Origin: Phycisphaerales bacterium
GTDB lineage: Bacteria > Planctomycetota > Phycisphaerae > Phycisphaerales > SM1A02
Direction: 5' to 3'
Assembly (NCBI GenBank): GCA_029243925.1
Contig: JAQWRC010000328.1
Location: 1-5,631, forward strand
DNA length: 5,631 nt
Shown here: in pieces, positions 1 to 5,631 of the stretch
Layout: every line of letters starts with the position of its first letter
How positions within the stretch are numbered: the first letter of the stretch is position 1
Made by a program: the position numbers and the translations under genes
Notes under the pieces: model-generated
Told to the model about the DNA's origin: nothing
Seen by the model: the letters and a program-made list of their open reading frames with translations, nothing else
Databases searched by the model: none

Positions 1-1
1 C

Positions 2-985
2 CTCATGTCGATGGCGGATACCGCGGTGGAACTTGGCGCCAGCCGCTTCATCATCGGCACCGGTTCATCCGTCGCCTTCATTGGAGCCGTCTATGTCGCC
101 ATGGTCTGGTTCACACCAAGCCGTGTTGCGCTCTTGACCGGACTCACTGCTGGAGTCGGCTTTGCCAGCGGCGTTCTGGGCGACTGGTTCATTCCGGATC
201 TTCTCGGTTCGCCCCCTCAGTGGCGAAACGCCATGCTGCTGCTGGCCATGGGCGGCATGGGCATCGCACTTGCTGCATTCCTGATCATCCCGAACCGGCC
301 GGCCTGGTACCTCGATCGTGTCGGCATCGATCATTCCTCAAGCATCAGGGATGCATTTCAAGGTCTGGTCGTGGTGTGCTCACGCCCCGCCGTATGGCTG
401 ATCAGCATCGGCTGCGCGTTGATCTACCTTCCGATGCCTCTGGCCGCCAACTGGGGACCGCGCTTCAGTAGTGAAACACTCGATATCCCACATCATGATG
501 CCAGCCACCTCTGGGCCTGGTTCTACCTTGGCGTCACACTGGGCAGTCCAATTGCTGGCTGGCTGGCTGACCAACTCGGCCGGCGCAAGCCACTGCTTCT
601 GATTGGCGCCGCCGCAACCACAACGCTGATGTTCGTGCTTGCCCTGCTGCCTGCCGGCGAAACCATGACCGCCATTGTGCTGTGCCTGCTTGGCCTGCTG
701 GTATCGACCTATGTCCTCGGGTACCCACTGGCCACCGACTTTGCGCCTCCCCACACCAATGGCTCGGCCATCGCCTTCGTCAATTTCACCGGCATGATGC
801 TCGCCGGGCTGTTCGTCTGGCTGTTCGGAGTCACGGTTGACTTCTTTGCCGAGCCGGAGACCGCACCTGATTCTGACGATTTCCGGTCCGCACTGATGAT
901 CACCGCCGGCCTCATCAGTCTCTCAATTCTGCTTCTCGTAGCCCTGACCAAGCGGCATCGCTGGCCAGCAGCGGATGTGAAATGA
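2..985 (+). CDS. MFS transporter, 5'-truncated by window edge
   Basis: This is an integral membrane protein of the major facilitator superfamily, a secondary transporter of small solutes across the inner membrane; the substrate cannot be told. Numbering from the ATG at position 5, about nine hydrophobic segments are visible, near residues 19-37, 41-60, 76-95, 128-147, 168-187, 197-215, 220-240, 255-277 and 295-316. These fit TM4 to TM12 of a 12-helix MFS protein, so TM1-3 (roughly 95 residues) lie upstream of the window. The reading frame stays open to the left edge, and the ATG at 5 is therefore probably internal. The segment GWLADQLGRRKP (184-195), after the fifth visible helix, is the MFS motif A copy expected in loop 8-9. 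The stop codon is at 983-985, 34 bases before the methyltransferase gene on the same strand. The call as MFS is firm; any subfamily would be a guess. Confidence 0.85.
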   Translation, partial: LMSMADTAVELGASRFIIGTGSSVAFIGAVYVAMVWFTPSRVALLTGLTAGVGFASGVLGDWFIPDLLGSPPQWRNAMLLLAMGGMGIALAAFLIIPNRPAWYLDRVGIDHSSSIRDAFQGLVVVCSRPAVWLISIGCALIYLPMPLAANWGPRFSSETLDIPHHDASHLWAWFYLGVTLGSPIAGWLADQLGRRKPLLLIGAAATTTLMFVLALLPAGETMTAIVLCLLGLLVSTYVLGYPLATDFAPPHTNGSAIAFVNFTGMMLAGLFVWLFGVTVDFFAEPETAPDSDDFRSALMITAGLISLSILLLVALTKRHRWPAADVK

Positions 986-1019
986 AAAGACGATCAATGT
1001 CATATACTCGGATTCCGTC

Positions 1020-1766
1020 ATGACAGTGACACACGCAACATCGCTGCGTTCCTACCCGGAACTCGCCTACGGTGGATACAGCCGTTGCGATGGCAATGTC
1101 GCATTTTATGCACGAGTCAATGCGCTGCTGACTCCTGAATCGCATGTACTCGACATCGGGTGCGGGCGCGGAGCCTTTCTTGACGACGCACAGGCGCCAT
1201 GGCGAAATGAACTTCGCAACTTCAAAGGACGGACTCGACACGTCACCGGCATCGACATTGATCCGGAAGCAGAAGACAATCCAACGCTTGACGACTTCCA
1301 ACTGATCAGGGAACACGACCACTGGCCGATCGAGAATGACTCGATCGATCTGGCCGTAAGCAGCTACGTCCTCGAGCATGTCGAACATCCGGACGCGTTT
1401 TTCTCCGAATGCAGTCGTGTCATGAAACCCGGCGGCTACATCTGCCACGCAACCCCCAACAAACGCAGTTACATCTCGATCATGGCCTCGCTCATCCCAA
1501 ATCGATTCCATGGCCGGATCACGTCAAAGGTCCAGAACAACCGAGAGACCGAGGACGTCTTCCCCACCTTCTATCGCTGCAATACGAAGCGTGCCGTGAT
1601 CAGAAGCATGGAACGAGCTGGTTTCGATGTGGTCGTCATCAGACACGAAGCTGAACCGTCCTATCTGCATTTTTCGAAGATCGCCTATCGGCTCGGTGTC
1701 ATTGCACACCGACTGATGCCTCCCCCCCTTGCCTCGACCCTGCTGATCTACGGCAGAAAACGCTGA
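1020..1766 (+). CDS. Class I SAM-dependent methyltransferase
   Basis: This is a 248-residue soluble protein with a Methyltransf_11/23-type Rossmann fold that would move a methyl group from S-adenosylmethionine to an unknown acceptor. Motif I is VLDIGCGRGA (43-52), the glycine-rich SAM loop. An acidic strand end follows at TGIDIDPEA (76-84), probably contacting the SAM ribose. SSYVLEHVEHP (114-124) is the motif seen in small-molecule methyltransferases, and RVMKPGGYICHATPN (133-147) is the motif III region. The C-terminal 100 residues, including the segment DVFPTFYRCNT (179-189), are probably the acceptor-binding part and give no substrate. The ATG at 1020 is the first usable start after an in-frame stop at 978-980; no strong Shine-Dalgarno is visible, only a weak CGGA at 1009-1012. 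It lies between the MFS gene and the miniprotein gene on the same strand, probably in one operon. Confidence 0.85.
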   Translation: MTVTHATSLRSYPELAYGGYSRCDGNVAFYARVNALLTPESHVLDIGCGRGAFLDDAQAPWRNELRNFKGRTRHVTGIDIDPEAEDNPTLDDFQLIREHDHWPIENDSIDLAVSSYVLEHVEHPDAFFSECSRVMKPGGYICHATPNKRSYISIMASLIPNRFHGRITSKVQNNRETEDVFPTFYRCNTKRAVIRSMERAGFDVVVIRHEAEPSYLHFSKIAYRLGVIAHRLMPPPLASTLLIYGRKR

Positions 1767-1783
1767 GTCATCATCGAATCCCT

Positions 1784-1787
1784 AGGA
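1784..1787 (+). promoter_or_regulatory. Ribosome binding site of the 41-aa miniprotein
   Basis: AGGA lies nine bases before the ATG at 1797, a normal Shine-Dalgarno distance. It sits in the 30-base gap after the methyltransferase stop and supports the small downstream reading frame as a translated gene. Confidence 0.5.
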
Positions 1788-1796
1788 TCGACGCCC

Positions 1797-1922
1797 ATGT
1801 TCTGGACATTGCTCGCTACCGCAGGAATGCTCGCGCTGGGCTGGCTGACCTGGTCCCTGCTCGAACAGCAGGGATATGGATCTCCGCCAACGGATGATGA
1901 AGATCCACCGTCGGAAGACTGA
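1797..1922 (+). CDS. Small single-pass membrane protein (41 aa), unknown function
   Basis: This open frame of 41 codons encodes one hydrophobic helix followed by a short acidic, proline-containing tail. Residues 2-22 (FWTLLATAGMLALGWLTWSLL) are almost entirely apolar, with tryptophans at 3, 16 and 19. The tail from 23 to 41 carries six Asp/Glu residues after E23 and ends SED. It starts with ATG at 1797, preceded by AGGA at good spacing, and stops with TGA at 1920-1922. It follows the methyltransferase gene by 30 bases on the same strand and ends 30 bases before the end of the convergent FNR gene. This placement suggests that it is the last gene of the MFS-methyltransferase unit. I recognise no family. 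It could be a small membrane-anchored partner, or a chance frame. The clean division into membrane segment and charged tail, plus the ribosome site, favour a real gene. Confidence 0.6.
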   Translation: MFWTLLATAGMLALGWLTWSLLEQQGYGSPPTDDEDPPSED

Positions 1923-1952
1923 GCAGCCATGGTGGCGCGGCATGCGACCGAT

Positions 1953-2879
1953 TCAATAGACTTCGACGAGGCTGCGAGGGCCGGCCTTCACGTGCCGCTT
2001 CATCAGCTTCGGATCCCAGTCCGCGTACCCCTCCAGGGTCAGCGGCTCCTTGACCTCGACGAATCCATCGGCAAGACCGTGCCGGGCAAGCATTCGGTAC
2101 ATCCCCGACTCCATGCCCTCAAGACCGCACATGTACATGAGCGTGCGCGGATCGGCGAACATGCTCCGAAACGTCTCGTCCATGCAGCGATCGATGTATC
2201 GATCGACATATTCACGTCGAATATCCGAGCGACTGATGACCGGGTGGTACTGAAACTGATCGTACGTATCGGCCAGCTCACGGAAGAACTCGTCGTACAG
2301 AAGATCCGTCGTGTAGGGCGTGCCCATGACCAGATGAATTCGACTGGGGCTGGGTCCCGCAGGGCTCTGAAGCAACTCGCGAACCATCCCGTAGAAAGGC
2401 GCAATGCCAGTCCCGGTGGCGATGAAGACGTAATCGTGATCCGCTGGTCGCTCTGGAAGGAGAAATCGCTTTCCAGCTGGACCGGATACCAGGACCTCAT
2501 CGCCCACCTTCAGATCACAGAGGTAGTTGCTGCAGACGCCGAGAAACAGGTGATGGGCACCCTGGTCATCGCCATCCTTCTGGGGCGTATATTCATCGAC
2601 CACTCGCTTGACCGTCGTCGAGACGACATTTCCATCCCCATCTTCACCCTGGGTAGGGCAGGCCAGCGAGTAGAGGCGGACGGCGTGGGGTTTGCCCCGC
2701 TCATTCTCACCCGGAGCGATGACACCGAATGCCTGCCCGGACCGGAATGAGCCCGCCAAGGGCGTCCCGGACACGTCAATGGAGACATGCCGCACAAAAC
2801 TGGCCGATCGACCACTCATGCAACTTGCAGACGAGACCACTCGGCCAATGACCGGGGCCTTTGGTTTGACGACGTGCAT
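1953..2879 (-). CDS. Plant-type ferredoxin-NADP+ reductase (FNR)
   Basis: This FAD flavoenzyme passes electrons between NADP(H) and ferredoxin or flavodoxin in the cytoplasm. From the ATG at 2879 it has 308 residues. The family's landmarks appear in order: RLYSLA (68-73) for FAD, GVCSNYLCDL (114-123) for FAD and pyrophosphate, GTGIAPF (156-162) for the NADP pyrophosphate loop, ISRSD..R.Y (about 215-224), which retains the Ser-Arg and Tyr used for the 2'-phosphate of NADPH, YMCGLEGME (249-257), and a C-terminal VEVY whose final Tyr stacks on the flavin in plant and cyanobacterial FNR. No phycobilisome-linker or ferredoxin domain is attached. The frame extends upstream to a TTG at 2942, but the ATG at 2879 has GGTGAAG five bases before it and starts close to the conserved KPKAPVIG, so I prefer it. 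From memory, the stretch from CGL to the C-terminus is about 15 residues longer than in plant FNR. The gene is divergent from murA. Confidence 0.88.
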   Translation of the reverse strand: MHVVKPKAPVIGRVVSSASCMSGRSASFVRHVSIDVSGTPLAGSFRSGQAFGVIAPGENERGKPHAVRLYSLACPTQGEDGDGNVVSTTVKRVVDEYTPQKDGDDQGAHHLFLGVCSNYLCDLKVGDEVLVSGPAGKRFLLPERPADHDYVFIATGTGIAPFYGMVRELLQSPAGPSPSRIHLVMGTPYTTDLLYDEFFRELADTYDQFQYHPVISRSDIRREYVDRYIDRCMDETFRSMFADPRTLMYMCGLEGMESGMYRMLARHGLADGFVEVKEPLTLEGYADWDPKLMKRHVKAGPRSLVEVY

Positions 2880-3035
2880 CTGCACTTCACCAAGTTCTGG
2901 AGCGATTGGGTCCGTCACGGCGACAGTATAGAAGGCGATCAAATACCGCGGGCGACGTCATCCGTGGTAGGATCCACCCAACGGGAACATTGGAGGTTCC
3001 CCCCACCGCCGCTTGTGCAGGGACGCCGACCGGAT
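2880..3035. promoter_or_regulatory. Divergent intergenic region between FNR gene and murA
   Basis: This 156-base region separates two genes transcribed away from each other, so it should contain both promoters. On the minus strand TATACT (2930-2925) matches five of six bases of a sigma-70 -10 box and lies about 46 bases before the FNR ATG. No good -35 stands 16-18 bases upstream of it. If it is used, the TTG at 2942 would lie upstream of the transcript start, which supports the ATG at 2879. For murA no convincing promoter pair is visible; TAGGAT at 2968-2973 is a weak -10 match. GGAGG at 2992-2996 is a perfect Shine-Dalgarno core but is 39 bases from the murA ATG. The promoter calls are tentative; the divergent layout is seen directly. 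Confidence 0.35.
2885..2891 (-). promoter_or_regulatory. Ribosome binding site deciding the FNR start
   Basis: On the minus strand GGTGAAG lies five bases before the ATG at 2879-2877. It favours that ATG over the in-frame TTG at 2942-2940, which would add 21 residues with no family resemblance. Confidence 0.45.
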
Positions 3036-4403
3036 ATGCAAGCTTTCCGTATTCAGGGTGGAACACCACTTACCGGCCAACTGGCCGTAGATGGGTCCAA
3101 AAACGCAGCATTGCCGCTCATGGCGGCCTCCCTCCTGAGTCCGGAGCCGGTCCTCCTCCATGGGGTCCCTCCCCTGGCCGACGTCAACAATATGGTCAAT
3201 CTGCTCGGCGAACTGGGCGTTCAGGTCGAACGACAGGACCGGGATATGAAACTGTCCGTTGTGGACGAATCACGCCTGCATGCCCGCTATGACATCGTCA
3301 AGACGATGCGAGCCAGCATCTGCACCCTCGGTCCCATGCTCGCCCGACGTGGCGAGGCGAGAATCTCAATGCCTGGGGGATGCGCCATTGGTGACCGCCC
3401 AGTCGATCTCCACCTCCGTGGACTGGAAGCAATGGGCGCAGACATCACCTTGGAAGGCGGCGACATCATCGCCCGCGCCAAACGATTGAAGGGGACGACC
3501 ATCTTCCTCGGCGGCCCCTTTGGTTCAACCGTACTTGGCACGGCAAACATCATGTCCGCGGCCGTTCTGGCCGAAGGCGTCACCATCATTGAATCCGCTG
3601 CATGCGAACCTGAAATCGCAGACCTCGCTCGTCTGCTGAATGCGATGGGCGCGTGTATTTCAGGAGCTGGCACACCACGCGTCACCATCAAGGGCGTGGA
3701 TGAGTTGCACAGCACGGAGCATCATGTGCTTCCTGACCGAATTGTCGCCGGCACACTCGCCATCGGCGCCGCGCTCAGCAAGGGTGACGTTCAACTCCTT
3801 GACTTCCCTTGGGATCATCTGCTCGCCCTGACTCACCTGCTGCAGGAAATCGGCGTGACCGTCGAGCGAGTCGACCCGAACGAACCCTGCGATCGGTGCA
3901 CCGTTCGCGTCGCCGCAGAAGGCGCATTCAACCCAGTGCTGTTCACCACCCAACCCTACCCGGGGTTCCCGACCGATCTGCAGGCCCAACTGATGGCCCT
4001 GCTCTGCCTCGCCCGAGGAAACAGCATTGTCACGGAGAAGATCTATCCGGATCGCTTCATGCATGTCCCGGAGCTCAACCGCATGGGTGCCAAACTGGTT
4101 CGCCAGGGCCCCACCGTCGTGGTTCAAGGCGTCCCCGAACTGATCGGCGCCCCGGTGATGGCCAGCGACCTGCGTGGCTCGGCAAGCCTTATCCTGGCTG
4201 GAATCGCGGCACGCGGCGAAACCATCGTCAGCCGTGTCTACCACGTCGACCGCGGCTACTTCCGACTGGAAGAACAGTTGAACGCACTTGGCGCCCAGAT
4301 TCAGCGGGTCGACAGTGAAAGCGGCGAAGTCATCGGTGGCGTGCCTTGCGTCGTGACTCGACCCCTTTCCCTCGAGGCCCCCACGATCGCCACGGCTCAC
4401 TGA
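3036..4403 (+). CDS. murA: UDP-N-acetylglucosamine 1-carboxyvinyltransferase (MurA)
   Basis: MurA transfers enolpyruvate from phosphoenolpyruvate to UDP-N-acetylglucosamine, the first committed cytoplasmic step of peptidoglycan synthesis and the target of fosfomycin. The 455-residue protein keeps the catalytic set. Listed with E. coli numbering (from memory) in brackets, these are K22-N23 in GSKNAALPL (K22), R92 in KTMRASI (R91), C116 in MPGGCAIGDRPVDLHL (C115), R121 (R120), D314 in YPGFPTDLQAQ (D305), R380 in DLRGSASLILAG (R371) and R406 in VYHVDRGY (R397). The cysteine at 116 predicts a fosfomycin-sensitive form. The protein is longer than the usual 420-430 residues because of a short loop with CDRC (285-288) and a C-terminal extension of roughly 27 residues. 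The ATG at 3036 begins the conserved MQAFRIQGG; AGGGA at 3019-3023 is a possible but distant ribosome site, and an in-frame GTG at 3015 is the alternative. The 3' end overlaps the convergent SpoU gene by 7 bp. Confidence 0.96.
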   Translation: MQAFRIQGGTPLTGQLAVDGSKNAALPLMAASLLSPEPVLLHGVPPLADVNNMVNLLGELGVQVERQDRDMKLSVVDESRLHARYDIVKTMRASICTLGPMLARRGEARISMPGGCAIGDRPVDLHLRGLEAMGADITLEGGDIIARAKRLKGTTIFLGGPFGSTVLGTANIMSAAVLAEGVTIIESAACEPEIADLARLLNAMGACISGAGTPRVTIKGVDELHSTEHHVLPDRIVAGTLAIGAALSKGDVQLLDFPWDHLLALTHLLQEIGVTVERVDPNEPCDRCTVRVAAEGAFNPVLFTTQPYPGFPTDLQAQLMALLCLARGNSIVTEKIYPDRFMHVPELNRMGAKLVRQGPTVVVQGVPELIGAPVMASDLRGSASLILAGIAARGETIVSRVYHVDRGYFRLEEQLNALGAQIQRVDSESGEVIGGVPCVVTRPLSLEAPTIATAH

Positions 4404-5233
4404 CCGTTCAAGCTACGGATTCGTTCATAGAGGCAGATTCCCGACGCAAGCGCCACGTTCACGGACGGAACGTCGGAGTGCATTGGAATCTCGACGACCA
4501 CATCACACGCTGCACGTGTCAACTCAGGCAGGCCCGGTCCTTCTGCGCCTACGACGATCGCGCATCGCTCCGGCCACTTCAACTCCCACAGCGGAATGGA
4601 ATCGCAACCCGACTCGGCAGCGATCAACGTCATGCCCCAGTCATCTCGCAATGACTGCAGGGTTTCAAGCCAATCACCCTCGGACGCCATGCCCCACGGA
4701 ACGGACAAGACATGCCCCATCGAAACCCGAACTGCTTTGCGATACAGCGGATCACAGCACGTGGCATCAAAGAGCAGGCCATCCACACCGAAGGCCGAAG
4801 CATTGCGAAAGAACGCTCCGATGTTGTCGACGTTCGTCACCCCTTCGGCGACAAGCAGCGTGCATGGACCCTCGCCGCGCAGATGCCCCAATGCCTGCTC
4901 GGGGTGCATCGCCTCGGCCGTTGGCCGAAGCCCGGCCGCCAGCACGCCTCGGTGGATGTGGAACCCTGAAATGGCCCCCATAATTTCGATCTCAGCCGTA
5001 TATACGGGCACTGAGTCGGGCAGGCACTTCAGTCGATCCGCAAACCGCTCGAACTTATTGGGCGACAGCAGAATCGAATGAAGTCGTTCCGGGGTAGACA
5101 GCAGCCGCTGCAGCACAAGCTCGGACTCGGCCATGAAGATGCCGTCACGACCTCGCAGATCACGATCACGGACGTCGCGAAAGACCTCGAGACGTACATC
5201 CGCAGGATCCGTCACCAGATGCGGCCCATTCAC
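4397..5233 (-). CDS. TrmH/SpoU-family RNA 2'-O-ribose methyltransferase
   Basis: This 278-residue SPOUT enzyme would methylate the 2'-hydroxyl of a ribose in rRNA or tRNA using SAM bound in a trefoil knot; the target nucleotide cannot be told. Residues 33-100, beginning FMAESELVLQRLL, look like the family's N-terminal RNA substrate-binding domain. The catalytic domain shows motif 1 NVDNIGAFFRNASAFG (134-149) with the conserved Asn and Arg143, motif 2 IVVGAEGPGLPEL (226-238), and motif 3 IPMHSDVPSVNVALASG (249-265) with the conserved Asn at 259; the usual SLN is SVN here. The start is GTG at 5233. Its first four bases, GTGA, contain the stop codon of the upstream MCE-like gene, so translational coupling is likely. 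The ATG at 5229 is out of frame. The 3' end overlaps murA on the opposite strand. Family assignment is firm; a specific name such as rlmB or trmH is not justified. Confidence 0.93.
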   Translation of the reverse strand: MNGPHLVTDPADVRLEVFRDVRDRDLRGRDGIFMAESELVLQRLLSTPERLHSILLSPNKFERFADRLKCLPDSVPVYTAEIEIMGAISGFHIHRGVLAAGLRPTAEAMHPEQALGHLRGEGPCTLLVAEGVTNVDNIGAFFRNASAFGVDGLLFDATCCDPLYRKAVRVSMGHVLSVPWGMASEGDWLETLQSLRDDWGMTLIAAESGCDSIPLWELKWPERCAIVVGAEGPGLPELTRAACDVVVEIPMHSDVPSVNVALASGICLYERIRSLNGQ

Positions 5234-5631
5234 GGTGACTGATCGCCCTCGCCACGCAATACCTCCATCAACTGGTCCTGCGCACGCTGGTACCGGTTGG
5301 CGCTGTCCAGAAGATTCGCACGCAACCGCTCCATTTGCGGATCATCCGGTGCCAAGGCTCCGCCATGTGCATCGATGACGCGCTGCACTGCTTCGGCGGC
5401 AGATTTCAGATCCGCCGCTCCGAAGACGAAGTTGCGAGAGGCTTCATAGATCAGTTCCTGGCCCATCTGGGCATCGGTCGGTCGATAGAGCAATCGCCAT
5501 GGGCTGGCTTTGACCTCGGTCAGCAACTGATTGAGCTGCTGAGAAGCAAGCATCAGATTCGCCAGCGTCCGATTGATGTCAGCCAGCCATGGGGCAGCTC
5601 GTGTCGTCACGTCGACAACGACCTCCTGCAC
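5230..5631 (-). CDS. C-terminal part of probable MlaD/MCE-family protein, cut by window edge
   Basis: Only the last 133 residues lie in the window. The frame is open to the right edge, so the GTG at 5631 is not a credible start and the true N-terminus is outside. The visible part looks largely helical and hydrophilic. It includes the segments NRTLANLMLASQQLNQLL and KASPWRLLYRP, then an Ala- and Glu-rich helical stretch with AADLKSAAEAVQRVI and ANRYQRAQDQLMEVL. From memory, a helical tail with a '(S/N)PWRLLY(R/K)P' segment follows the MCE domain in MlaD-like substrate-binding proteins of envelope lipid ABC transporters. The MCE domain itself is not visible, so this call is an inference. The gene ends with a TGA at 5232-5230 that overlaps the GTG start of the SpoU-family gene, which suggests co-transcription. 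Another helical envelope protein remains possible. Confidence 0.5.
   Translation of the reverse strand: MQEVVVDVTTRAAPWLADINRTLANLMLASQQLNQLLTEVKASPWRLLYRPTDAQMGQELIYEASRNFVFGAADLKSAAEAVQRVIDAHGGALAPDDPQMERLRANLLDSANRYQRAQDQLMEVLRGEGDQSP

Noticed and set aside
1003..1008. TATACT before the methyltransferase gene as a -10 box
   Set aside because: There is no matching -35 at normal spacing, and the 34-base gap fits an intra-operon junction better.
915..1511. A 198-codon open frame on the minus strand over the MFS end and the methyltransferase
   Set aside because: It lies antisense to two genes with clear family motifs, and its translation shows no recognisable domain. It is a by-product of the GC-rich codon pattern.
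1923..1952. Possible bidirectional terminator between the miniprotein and FNR stop codons
   Set aside because: Only an imperfect six-base stem (GGTGGC with GCGACC, one mismatch) can be drawn, with no T-run on either strand.
1929..2750. A 273-codon plus-strand open frame antisense to the FNR gene
   Set aside because: The minus strand encodes all FNR motifs in order; the plus-strand product is rich in Arg, His and Val without domain or membrane signature.
2964..2977. Small inverted repeat GTGG-taggat-CCAC in the murA leader
   Set aside because: A four-base stem is expected by chance in this composition; there is no second copy or other sign of an operator.
2787..3035. In-frame upstream extension of murA with an ATG at 2787
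   Set aside because: The added 83 residues overlap the FNR coding region in antisense and have no MurA similarity. K22 numbering fits the ATG at 3036.
3660..4400. A 246-codon minus-strand frame antisense to murA
   Set aside because: MurA catalytic residues are fully kept on the plus strand; the antisense product resembles nothing I recognise.

Overview
The window holds six protein-coding genes and one very small one. It is densely packed, moderately GC-rich, bacterial chromosomal DNA. MurA implies a peptidoglycan-making bacterium. A probable MlaD/MCE-family tail suggests an outer membrane. A stand-alone plant/cyanobacterial-type ferredoxin-NADP+ reductase without photosynthesis genes nearby, together with a long 'SPWRLLYRP'-type MCE tail, recalls Planctomycetota (Phycisphaerae-like) from memory. 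This taxonomic guess is an inference and is not proved by the sequence. I see no tRNA, rRNA, CRISPR array, insertion sequence, phage gene or origin.

Layout. Left block (+ strand, about 2-1922): the C-terminal three quarters of an MFS transporter cut by the window edge, then a class I SAM-dependent methyltransferase (1020-1766), then a 41-residue single-pass membrane miniprotein (1797-1922). Gaps of 34 and 30 bases suggest one transcription unit. Centre: a minus-strand plant-type FNR (1953-2879) converges on the left block and diverges from murA (3036-4403, +) across a 156-base intergenic region that must hold both promoters. Right block (- strand): an MCE/MlaD-like gene entering from the right edge, followed by a SpoU/TrmH-family RNA 2'-O-ribose methyltransferase (4397-5233). 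The two overlap by four bases (GTGA). The methyltransferase gene converges on murA and overlaps its end by 7 bp.

Functions. MurA performs the first committed step of peptidoglycan synthesis. The MCE-like protein would serve lipid transport at the envelope. The FNR exchanges electrons between NADP(H) and ferredoxin or flavodoxin. The SpoU enzyme methylates rRNA or tRNA. These are mostly housekeeping functions without an obvious shared pathway. I do not find convincing evidence of a new multi-gene system. The points most worth a second look are the unannotated membrane miniprotein, the FNR with an enlarged C-terminal segment, and MurA with a CxxC loop and a C-terminal extension.
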